This document shows, piece by piece, positions 1-5,041 of a stretch of DNA of 5,041 nucleotides (positions are counted from its first letter, which is position 1; each line of letters starts with the position of its first letter). This stretch comes from Candidatus Cloacimonadota bacterium (GTDB lineage: Bacteria > Cloacimonadota > Cloacimonadia > Cloacimonadales > TCS61). Location: NCBI GenBank assembly GCA_018654125.1, contig JABIME010000311.1, positions 1 through 5,041 on the forward strand. The letters are read 5' to 3'. A program made the translations under genes and the position numbers. Below the pieces are notes generated by a model. The model made no database searches. It worked only from the letters and a program-made list of their open reading frames with translations, and was not told the DNA's origin.

Positions 1-1
1 T

Positions 2-430
2 GATGGAATTATTTGTTTTGGTAATACTCTGGTTCATCTCTCCGATGCAAAAGACATTGAGGGTTTCTTAAAAAAAGCATACGATTTACTTAATGATGGT
101 GGAATAATTGCGATTCAAATTATAAATTATTCCAGAATTTTTAAACAGGAAATTGATCATCTTCCTACAATTAAAAATGATAAGATTAAATTTGTTAGAA
201 ATTATACAGCTTCTAGAAATCCTAGAAATATAGAATTTCAGACAAAGTTAACCATAAAAGAAACAAACGAAATCATCAAAAACAAAATAGATCTATTTCC
301 AATTTTTCCGGAAGAATTACATGAGCTGATGCATAAAATTGGATTTGCCAAAATTCAGGAGTTTAGTGATTTTTCTAAAAAAGAATTTACTCCTAATTCA
401 ATACCTTTTATAATAACGGGACAAAAATGA
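2..430 (+). CDS. Class I SAM-dependent methyltransferase, C-terminal part (5' end outside the window)
   Basis: The frame is open from the window edge to a TGA at 428-430, giving 142 codons with no start. The first residues, DGIICFGNTLVHL, match the strand and loop after motif II of class I methyltransferases (the 'fDai.c.GNsl.hl' signature). The next segment, with LLNDGGIIAIQIINYSRI at about residues 29-46, matches the 'L.pGG.li.q..Ny.ri' strand that follows it. The N-terminal SAM-binding glycine motif lies upstream of the window and cannot be checked. The remainder (about 47-142) is a lysine-rich alpha/beta region that ends with FIITGQK, consistent with the final strand of the fold. The fold and general activity (methyl transfer from SAM, probably cytosolic) are inferred from the family; the substrate is unknown. 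Its stop codon abuts the A-tract and hairpin at 431-460, and the next gene is convergent. I am confident of the family, not of any specific function. Confidence 0.8.
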   Translation, partial: DGIICFGNTLVHLSDAKDIEGFLKKAYDLLNDGGIIAIQIINYSRIFKQEIDHLPTIKNDKIKFVRNYTASRNPRNIEFQTKLTIKETNEIIKNKIDLFPIFPEELHELMHKIGFAKIQEFSDFSKKEFTPNSIPFIITGQK

Positions 431-460
431 AAAAAAGCCTTTCAGTGCTGCCTGAAAGGC
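431..460 (-). terminator. Rho-independent terminator of the 490-1041 gene, possibly also serving the methyltransferase
   Basis: A perfect 9-bp inverted repeat, GCCTTTCAG (437-445) and CTGAAAGGC (452-460), encloses a 6-nt loop. Read on the minus strand, the stem is followed directly by six T (the complement of A431-A436), which is the classic intrinsic terminator layout for the gene ending at 490. On the plus strand the stem is followed by TAAATAAATC, a much weaker U-tract. Termination of the methyltransferase here is therefore plausible but less certain. The A-tract begins immediately after the methyltransferase stop codon. Confidence 0.85.
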
Positions 461-489
461 TAAATAAATCAATCAAAAGAAATTATATA

Positions 490-1041
490 CTAAAAACAAA
501 AACCTAATGTAATTGATCCACCATAACGAACTGGTCCACCAATATCAACGGTTTTTGTAATGTTACCACTTACTTCCTCAAAAGAAACTTTTTCATCTCC
601 ACTAAATAGAAGCCCACTGAAAACTTCAACAGCTAAAGGATAGAATCTCGTAGTACGATAACCACCACCTACAAAGGTGTAGAAAGCTTCTGCTTTTTCA
701 TCACCTACTTCAATTCCTATGTCAGTGATTCCTCCTTGAAGAAAAAGCCCTGAGTAGGGATCACTTCCGAAGTAGCCTTTTACATATGCCCCATAATTCT
801 TTGTTATATCAACAAATAAAAGTTTGCCGAATCCCATAAATCCGCTAACTGCTATGTTTCTGGTAACTCTTAATTCATAATTAAAATTTGGTGAACCAAA
901 GATCAACATCAGTGGATCAGTTGATATTGTGTGTCTGTAAGGTGCTTTCTTCTCTGTTACAATTGTGTTAACCTCTTGTGCCGATAATAATGTGAAAGCG
1001 AAAATAATTAATAATAATCCTAAAATAATTTTTCGAAACAT
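490..1041 (-). CDS. Small exported beta-rich protein, probable outer-membrane beta-barrel; function unknown
   Basis: The protein has 183 residues. Residues 1-21 form a Sec signal peptide: MFRK, then a long Leu/Ile/Phe core, then LLSA, with likely cleavage after Ala21 before Gln22. There is no lipobox cysteine. The mature part of about 162 residues is made of short alternating hydrophobic strands with Gly and aromatic residues (for example PNFNYELRV at 51-59, GLFLQGGITDIGIEV at 98-112, FVGGGYRT at 123-130) and ends ...SITLGFCF. A terminal strand closing with Phe is typical of outer-membrane barrels. The length suits a small barrel of about eight strands, comparable to the generic OmpA/OmpW-like or DUF3575-like proteins of Bacteroidota, but I cannot assign a family. 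The ATG at 1041 is supported by GGAGG at 1046-1050. The upstream lipoprotein gene on the same strand is 76 bp away, so co-transcription is possible. Confidence 0.75.
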   Translation of the reverse strand: MFRKIILGLLLIIFAFTLLSAQEVNTIVTEKKAPYRHTISTDPLMLIFGSPNFNYELRVTRNIAVSGFMGFGKLLFVDITKNYGAYVKGYFGSDPYSGLFLQGGITDIGIEVGDEKAEAFYTFVGGGYRTTRFYPLAVEVFSGLLFSGDEKVSFEEVSGNITKTVDIGGPVRYGGSITLGFCF

Positions 1042-1045
1042 GCAT

Positions 1046-1050
1046 CCTCC
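1046..1050 (-). promoter_or_regulatory. Ribosome binding site of the 490-1041 gene
   Basis: GGAGG on the minus strand lies 4 nt upstream of the ATG at 1041-1039. The spacing is on the short side, but the match is strong and fixes this start. An overlapping ATG at 1045-1043 is in another frame and closer to the site, so it is not used. Confidence 0.7.
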
Positions 1051-1117
1051 ATATTAAGTTTTTATTTTTTGTTCTTAAATTTAAACTTGGGTACTTTCTA
1101 ATAACTTTGCAAATTTC

Positions 1118-1975
1118 TTAATAATGAATAACAGTATACTTATTAAAATTAATCCGTTTGAAATCTGTTTCCTCTAATGTGGTATCAGTAATATCATTAC
1201 CATCTTTATCAGTAATAGAGATTAAGTTTTTTCTTCTAAAAACATAAAGAAGCTTGTTCTGATTTTCACCAATGCTTTCAACAAATATGTCTTTCTTTTT
1301 TATCATTCTAAGCACACCGTTACAAGATCTATCTTTTGTTAAATTGAATTTAATATAGTTGGGATTTTCTTCTGCATACGCAAATGATTTATGTTGAGAA
1401 AGACTGTCCGGATGAGGAAGATCTAAAACGATATTACTAAATTCCAGATCAGTGCTAAATCTATTATTGAAATACTCCAAAGCGGCATCCTGATTATCCT
1501 CTACATACAATTCTAAATCTCCATCATTAGTAATTGCATCAAGAATACTAACAAGTAATGCTGGCACCAATCCTACTACGACAACTTTATATTTTGGCCC
1601 TATCCAATTTACTACAATATCTCCAATGTAATAAACGTCATTTGTATTTGAAAGTTGAAATAATGCATCTTCTCGTTGGAATTTATAAGAAAAATTAGTG
1701 TAAGCTATGTTTGAAAAAAACGCTTCGCCAACAGGTAATTTGGTTATTATATAACCTGTAGAATCCGGCTTATAACTAAACTCTCCTGTAGTGAGTTCAT
1801 TAAATAAAATTCTCGATTTAGTAGTAACATCCTCATCATTATATAAAACCTTTAATTTGCCGACGACAATAGCTTCGTTTGGTTCTCTATCTAAAGTTAT
1901 AAGTTGTTTGTTCGAACTACATGCCGAGGTTATTATTATTACTGAGAGTAAAAAGATCTTACTCCATAATTTCAT
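1118..1975 (-). CDS. Predicted lipoprotein of unknown function
   Basis: The protein has 285 residues. A short signal peptide, with MKLWSK and then a hydrophobic core, ends in ITSAC with the candidate lipidated cysteine at residue 19 and a Ser/Asn-rich linker after it. Thr at position -3 departs from the canonical Leu, but the looser lipobox is tolerated in Bacteroidota-type bacteria. Residues 33-125 look like a beta-sandwich: IVVGKLKVLYND, RILFNEL, TGYIITKLPVGEAFF, then DVYYIGDIVVNW. This resembles lipoproteins whose Ig/transthyretin-like domain ends in 'LP.G...' and 'Y.GdI'. A hydrophobic stretch follows at 129-148 (YKVVVVGLVPALLVSILDAI), then a polar C-terminal half of about 135 residues with no motif I recognise. 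A GGGGGA site at 1986-1981 sits 5 nt before the ATG. A sigma-70-like promoter is seen at 2051-2022. The gene is divergent from the repeat lipoprotein and upstream of the small exported protein. Location in a membrane is likely; role unknown. Confidence 0.75.
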   Translation of the reverse strand: MKLWSKIFLLSVIIITSACSSNKQLITLDREPNEAIVVGKLKVLYNDEDVTTKSRILFNELTTGEFSYKPDSTGYIITKLPVGEAFFSNIAYTNFSYKFQREDALFQLSNTNDVYYIGDIVVNWIGPKYKVVVVGLVPALLVSILDAITNDGDLELYVEDNQDAALEYFNNRFSTDLEFSNIVLDLPHPDSLSQHKSFAYAEENPNYIKFNLTKDRSCNGVLRMIKKKDIFVESIGENQNKLLYVFRRKNLISITDKDGNDITDTTLEETDFKRINFNKYTVIHY

Positions 1976-1980
1976 CTAAA

Positions 1981-1986
1981 TCCCCC
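1981..1986 (-). promoter_or_regulatory. Ribosome binding site of the 1118-1975 gene
   Basis: GGGGGA on the minus strand is 5 nt upstream of the ATG at 1975. It is an imperfect Shine-Dalgarno, but it is the only purine-rich G cluster in an AT-rich leader and is correctly spaced, so it supports this start. Confidence 0.55.
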
Positions 1987-2021
1987 AAAAAATATTATTG
2001 TCCATTTACAAATGCTAAATC

Positions 2022-2051
2022 AAAATAGAAAAAAAGTAGAATAAATGTCAA
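2022..2051 (-). promoter_or_regulatory. Putative sigma-70-like promoter for the 1118-1975 gene
   Basis: On the minus strand there is a perfect TTGACA (2051-2046), an 18-bp spacer, then TATTTT (2027-2022), which matches 4 of 6 positions of the TATAAT consensus. Transcription would start near 2015 and leave a leader of about 40 nt containing the GGGGGA site. The call rests on consensus matching in an AT-rich region, and the phylum's promoter consensus may differ. Confidence 0.45.
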
Positions 2052-2095
2052 ATAGAAAAGTCTTTAGTCAATCTCTAAACCTGAGTAAATAGTTT

Positions 2096-2123
2096 TTGCA
2101 AAATAATAAAATAAAGCTATACT
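2096..2123 (+). promoter_or_regulatory. Putative sigma-70-like promoter for the YD-repeat lipoprotein
   Basis: TTGCAA (2096-2101, 4 of 6 to the -35 consensus), a 16-bp spacer, and TATACT (2118-2123, 5 of 6 to the -10 consensus) lie on the plus strand. The inferred start near 2130 gives a leader of about 29 nt ending in the Shine-Dalgarno at 2148. Together with the minus-strand element it makes a divergent promoter region whose two -35 boxes are 44 bp apart. Confidence 0.45.
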
Positions 2124-2147
2124 ATTACAGTCGTTAATAAAATTAAT

Positions 2148-2151
2148 GGAG
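2148..2151 (+). promoter_or_regulatory. Ribosome binding site that fixes the ATG at 2159
   Basis: GGAG followed by four A is 7 nt upstream of the ATG at 2159. This is the best translation start in the region. The in-frame GTG at 2217 that begins the long downstream frame has only a TTTTGA context and no Shine-Dalgarno. The site therefore argues that translation begins in the signal-peptide frame and not at 2217. Confidence 0.7.
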
Positions 2152-2158
2152 AAAATTG

Positions 2159-4064
2159 ATGAGGCGAAACACAAATATTTTAATTGTAGTAGTTGTAATG
2201 ACACTGGTTATTTTGAGTGGTTGTGGTCAAAAAAAAAGATGTTTACTTTACCGATATAGATATACTCTACAGTACATATGAGATTGAAGGATATTACCCA
2301 TATTCAGGTGATGTGAGTAAAGGAAGCTTATATCATTTTTCTTATGATGAAAAAGGTAAATTGATAAGAGTTGAATTTTTGGTGAATGGTGAGCTAAATA
2401 AAAGTTATAAACTGGGAGCTGCACAAATTGTCATTGAATACTCAGATGGTTTTGAAAAAAGAACCTTGCTCGATACAAATGGAGAGCAATCTAACAAAAC
2501 TAGTGGTGTCAGCTTTATCAGGCTCAAACTGGATGAAAATGGTTATCGATCATCACTCTTTCATTATGATTTTGCAGGTGATTTAACGGAAAATTCATCG
2601 GGTGTTTATCAGTATTACTGGACCCTGGATGACCAGGGTCATAGAGTCCAATCGATATGCCTGGATGCTGAAGGAAACCGAATAGAAGATAAAGAAGGTG
2701 TGAGTGAATTTAAGTATGCTTACGATGACAATGGCTATCTAAATGAGATTAGAGGTTATGATGATGAAGGTCAACTTCATGAGCACCCAATTTATACATC
2801 CGCGATAGAACGTTTTAAAAGAGATAAAAATAATAATATACTACAAAAAAGTTACTACGGTGCCGATGAAGAACTTAAATTTATCGATCGTTATAATTAT
2901 GCAATGATTCGTTTTGAATATGATAGTAACGGGAATAAGATAATGATAAGTTATTATGGTGCTGATGAGCAGCCGGTCGAACTTCAGGAGCTAGGGATTA
3001 CCATTATACGCAGTAATTTTGATGAACACAATAACTTAACTGAGGAGAGTTGTTATGGTATTGATGATGAACTTAAATTTATCGATCAATATAATTATGC
3101 GATGATTCGGTATGAATATGATACTAATGGGAATGAGATAATGAGAAGTTATTATGGTGCTGATGAGCAGCCGATCGAACATCGGGAGAATGGATTTGCC
3201 ATTAGACGCAGGAATTATGATGAACACAATAACTTAACTGAAGAGAGTTATTATGGTATTGATGAACAACTTAAAGCTAATAAAATAAACGGTTCATCCA
3301 TCGTAAAAAGGGAATATGACTCTGAGGATAATATATTAGAGGAGAGTTTTTACGGGAGCAATGGTAAATTAAAATTCCTGGAAGTATACGGCTATGCCTT
3401 AGTTCGCTTGAAATATGATGAGAACAACAACAAAATTGAAACAAGAGTTTATGGGAAAGATGAACGCTTGAAAGTTGGTGTAATAGGCTATGCTATTAAC
3501 CGTACAAAATTTGATGAAAATGGTAATAAAATTGAAAGTAGTTATTATAATGAAAATGAAAAGTTAATTGAATATAAAGATAACGGCTATGCTGTGGTTC
3601 GACAAAAATATGATGAGTTTAAGAATATTATAGAAGAAAGTTATTATGGTACTGATGGAAAACTTTATGCTTCAGAAGATCTTGGTTACGCAATAAAGCG
3701 GATGGAGTATGATGAGGTTGGCAATAATATTGAAGAACGCTTTTACGATGTTAATGACCAACGTACATTTGAGGAAGACTCAGATTATTCAATTAGACAA
3801 ATGAAGTATGATGAAAATAAGTATTTAGTTGAAGTTAGATTTTTTAAAGAAGAGGGTAAGTTATCAGATGAATCTTGCATAAAAACTCTTGGACGTGACG
3901 AGAATGGGAATGTTCTTGAAGTGAGATATTATGATGCTGAAGATGTTCTAACCAGATCTGGTTGGGCAATTAAACGAGATACGTATAACGATAATGGTGA
4001 CTTGACAAAGAGTGATTATTATGATCACTCTGATAAATTTCTAGGTTCAAAAGATAACGATTAA
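2159..4064 (+). CDS. YD-type tandem-repeat lipoprotein, with its frame interrupted at an A9 tract
   Basis: Starting at ATG 2159, the first frame encodes MRRN, a hydrophobic core of about 15 residues (ILIVVVVMTLVILSGC) and then GQKK, a canonical lipoprotein signal with lipobox LSGC and Cys22. It meets a stop at 2279-2281 after 40 codons. The remaining 609 codons (from GAT 2238 to TAA 4062-4064) lie in the +1 frame. Removing one A from the run at 2229-2237 joins them as ...CGQKKDVYFTD..., giving 634 residues. The body has at least 12 units of a 33-residue repeat, roughly [YF]D..[GN]N.I.ESYYG.D..L......GYA.[VI]R, with irregular units at both ends. This is like RHS/YD and MORN-type beta repeats but is not a close match to either. 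Family knowledge suggests an extended beta surface structure, perhaps for binding; no catalytic motif is visible. It is a surface or periplasmic lipoprotein by inference. The TAA is doubled (4062-4067) and a strong terminator follows. The frame break may be phase variation, slippage, a real mutation or a sequencing error. Confidence 0.75.
2229..2237 (+). repeat. Homopolymeric A9 tract at the junction of the two frames
   Basis: Nine consecutive A lie directly after the codons for lipobox Cys22 and Gly23 (the run starts inside the Gln24 codon). Eight A would put the signal peptide and repeat domain in one frame; so would eleven. With nine A, translation ends at 2279-2281. Runs of this length are known sites of slipped-strand mutation and of RNA polymerase slippage, and also of sequencing error. 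Confidence 0.9.
2871..3068 (+). repeat. 198-bp direct repeat, copy 1 (two 33-residue units)
   Basis: This segment pairs with 3069-3266 at a constant offset of 198 nt. The encoded 66 residues are identical at about 50 positions. Exact blocks include 27 nt beginning at 2949 and 23 nt beginning at 3021. It is the most similar pair in the array and looks like a later duplication of a two-unit block. Confidence 0.85.
3069..3266 (+). repeat. 198-bp direct repeat, copy 2
   Basis: This is the second copy of the two-unit block at 2871-3068. Its matching exact blocks begin at 3147 and 3219. Many of the differences change the amino acid (for example Arg/Gln, Lys/Glu, Leu/His, Ile/Arg), while the Tyr, Asp, Gly and Asn framework of the repeat is kept. 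Confidence 0.85.
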
Positions 4065-4070
4065 TAACGA

Positions 4071-4109
4071 AAAACAGCTCACCCAAATTTCTTTTGAGTG
4101 AGCTGTTTT
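4071..4109. terminator. Bidirectional rho-independent terminator between convergent genes
   Basis: A perfect 12-bp inverted repeat, AAAACAGCTCAC (4071-4082) and GTGAGCTGTTTT (4098-4109), extends inward past one C/A mismatch by three more pairs to a 5-nt loop at 4088-4092. On the plus strand TTTTGTTTT follows the GC part of the stem. On the minus strand five T follow it. It sits 6 nt after the first stop codon of the repeat lipoprotein and 13 nt from the stop codon of the minus-strand gene, so it should end both transcripts. Confidence 0.9.
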
Positions 4110-4122
4110 GTTTTAAACTACA

Positions 4123-5041
4123 CTATTTTAACAGCAGGCATTTTTTCATTGCTACTGTCTTTCCTGCAACCGTGAGTTTATATAAATAGATTCCAGAACT
4201 CACAGGTTGTTGATATAAATCTGTTCCATTCCAAGTAACTGATCCTTCGATACAATGCTGTGCATCACTCAGGATGACAGTTAACGTTGTAATTTTTTGA
4301 CCTTTCAGATTGTAGATTTCAATCTCAGGGTTCTCCGTGTGCTCTGTGCTCAAATTAAAACTGATAGTAGTTGTTGGATTAAACGGATTAGGATAATTAC
4401 CAATTAGCTCGGCTCTATTAATGATAGTTCCATCTACCCCCGTTCCTATATATTCAAAGTCAACTTGCAATGGGTCAGAACTTCCAAGATCATAAACAGC
4501 TTGAATTACTACGGAATATATTTGTCCATTTACTAAATTTTCAAAAAGCCATTGTGTTTCTGAAGTGTTAAACATTTCAGCATCTAAATAAACATCATAA
4601 CCTATCAAACTTACACCTACTGATGGGATTGGTGGATCCCAACTAGCTAATCCTGAAGAGGGATCTACCGTGAAATTTTGAGGTGGATTTAAAATTGGAG
4701 TTCTTTCTACCACATTAGAAAGTGCGGCATCTGCTTCTATTCCGTTTGTATATTGTGCAACAACAGCATATTGATACATTTCCGGTTCAAGCTGTTCCCA
4801 CTCAGTATCTACATAAACTTCTTCAGTTAAAGAAGTAAGCAATTCCCATTCAAGTGGATTCTGGTTATTGTATTCTGTAAAACGTAAAATGTCATATATT
4901 TCAAATTCTCTTACTGTAGGTGGATCCCAGGTTAATGTAACTTCTGTATTCTCGTCATTTACAACAGCAACTACATTGCTAGCCGGTATCGCATTTTCAT
5001 TCAAAGTTATAGTTCCAAGATCAATATGTTGATTTCCAACA
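4123..5041 (-). CDS. Secreted multidomain protein, C-terminal part: two FN3-like domains and a Por/type IX-like sorting domain (5' end outside the window)
   Basis: The frame is open to the window edge. A TTG at 5004 is not a credible start, because 12 in-frame codons precede it (VGNQHIDLGTIT...) and none is a stop. Of the 305 visible residues, 1-13 look like the end of a carboxypeptidase-regulatory-like beta domain ('IDLGTITL'). Residues 19-115 are one fibronectin-III-like domain (VTLTWDPPT, then YAVVAQYTNGIEA). Residues 116-198 are a second (NFTVDPSSGLASWDPP, then YSVVIQAVYDLGSSDPL). Residues 214-305 are a FlgD-like C-terminal sorting domain with GNYPNPFNPTTTISF, IYNLKGQK, WNGTD, PVSSGIYLYKL and a final MKKCLLLK. 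Such domains direct secretion and surface attachment in FCB bacteria. The catalytic or binding part, if any, lies upstream and is not seen. The IYNLKGQK-WNGTD loop is a few residues longer than I would expect and contains an imperfect palindrome (4237-4282). Confidence 0.85.
   Translation of the reverse strand, partial: VGNQHIDLGTITLNENAIPASNVVAVVNDENTEVTLTWDPPTVREFEIYDILRFTEYNNQNPLEWELLTSLTEEVYVDTEWEQLEPEMYQYAVVAQYTNGIEADAALSNVVERTPILNPPQNFTVDPSSGLASWDPPIPSVGVSLIGYDVYLDAEMFNTSETQWLFENLVNGQIYSVVIQAVYDLGSSDPLQVDFEYIGTGVDGTIINRAELIGNYPNPFNPTTTISFNLSTEHTENPEIEIYNLKGQKITTLTVILSDAQHCIEGSVTWNGTDLYQQPVSSGIYLYKLTVAGKTVAMKKCLLLK
4237..4282 (-). repeat. Imperfect palindrome inside the sorting domain, resembling a dispersed short repeat
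   Basis: The minus strand reads AACTGTCATCCTGAG, then a central ATGC-ACA-GCAT hairpin, then CGAAGGATCAGTT. The outer arms AACTG(TC)ATCCT and AGGATCAGTT pair except for a 2-nt bulge. The half-sites GTCATCCTGAG and CGAAGGATC are the same as those of a short palindromic repeat that I recall as scattered through many environmental bacterial genomes. It is translated in frame as VILSDAQHCIEGSV. Membership in that family is inference from memory and was not tested by a search. Confidence 0.5.

Larger units (their letters stand above)
2520..4040 (+). repeat. Coding array of about 99-bp (33-residue) YD repeats
   Basis: Numbering codons from 2217, the Asp of the [YFR]D motif falls at residues 170, 203, 236, 269, 302, 335, 368, 401, 433, 466, 499 and 532. 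That is a spacing of 33 throughout except for one of 32. Looser units precede it (Asp106 and Asp138, 32 apart) and follow it (Asp561 and Asn591, 29-30 apart). Central units also share YYG.D about 12 residues later and GYA..R just before the next YD. The array boundaries are approximate because the end units are degenerate. Confidence 0.85.

Noticed and set aside
1791..1979. Plus-strand 62-codon open frame
   Set aside because: It lies wholly opposite the 5' part of the lipoprotein gene, has no supporting ribosome binding site or motif, and looks like an antisense shadow.
2217..2237. GTG at 2217 as the start of the repeat protein
   Set aside because: It has no Shine-Dalgarno and would give a protein without a signal peptide. 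The same DNA read in the other frame encodes a lipobox with a proper ribosome binding site upstream at 2148.
2229..2240. Programmed -1 ribosomal frameshift on the A AAA AAG heptamer
   Set aside because: The -1 frame reaches a stop (TAG at 2257-2259) within a few codons of the tract. Only a +1 or -2 change, or losing one A or gaining two, leads into the long frame.
3036..3227. Minus-strand 63-codon open frame
   Set aside because: It is antisense to the repeat array. Its Ile-rich sequence simply reflects the complement of the repeated AAT/GAT codons.
2520..4040. RHS polymorphic toxin or contact-dependent inhibition locus
   Set aside because: The YD-like repeats lack the RHS core motif, there is no variable C-terminal toxin tip, and no immunity gene follows; the gene ends in repeats and then a terminator.
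2520..4040. CRISPR array
   Set aside because: The roughly 99-nt periodicity is continuous coding repeat with degenerate units, not identical short repeats separated by unique spacers.
5002..5004. TTG at 5004 as the start of the FN3/sorting-domain protein
   Set aside because: The frame stays open to the window edge with sensible sequence (IDLGTITL), there is no signal peptide, and secreted proteins of this type are longer. The gene is cut off by the window.

Overview
The window is AT-rich. The two signal peptides, two lipoprotein signals and a C-terminal secretion-sorting domain point to a Gram-negative member of the Fibrobacterota-Chlorobiota-Bacteroidota (FCB) group. The best single clue is the C-terminus of the last gene: a YPNPFNP linker, an IYNLKGQK strand, WNGTD, PVSSGIYLYKL and a final MKKCLLLK. 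That wording is what I associate most with Cloacimonadota ('Candidatus Cloacimonas' relatives). The phylum call is inference from motif style, not from a marker gene.

Layout. (1) 2-430, plus: the 3' end of a class I SAM-dependent methyltransferase. (2) 437-460: a perfect 9-bp hairpin that terminates the next gene on the minus strand. (3) 490-1041, minus: a small exported, beta-rich, probably outer-membrane protein. (4) 1118-1975, minus: a predicted lipoprotein of unknown function, 76 bp upstream of gene 3 in the direction of transcription and possibly co-transcribed with it. (5) 1976-2158: a divergent intergenic region with one promoter-like element on each strand. (6) 2159-4064, plus: a lipoprotein of about 634 residues built from a 33-residue YD-type tandem repeat. 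Its signal peptide and body lie in different frames, separated by a run of nine A. (7) 4071-4109: a strong bidirectional terminator. (8) 4123 to the window end, minus: the C-terminal part of a large secreted protein with two fibronectin-III-like domains and a Por/type IX-like sorting domain.

What connects the genes. Apart from the methyltransferase, every gene encodes something exported to the envelope or outside the cell. No metabolic pathway is evident. The divergent arrangement of the two lipoproteins suggests possible shared control, but nothing shows a functional link.

Most interesting points. The A9 tract separates a textbook lipoprotein signal (with its own Shine-Dalgarno) from a 609-codon repeat domain, which suggests phase variation, transcriptional slippage or a sequencing error. 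The repeat protein carries a clear 198-nt internal duplication. An imperfect palindrome resembling a dispersed 'GTCATCCTGAG...GAAGGATC' repeat sits in frame inside the sorting domain of the last gene. I saw no tRNA, rRNA, CRISPR array, transposase or complete mobile element.
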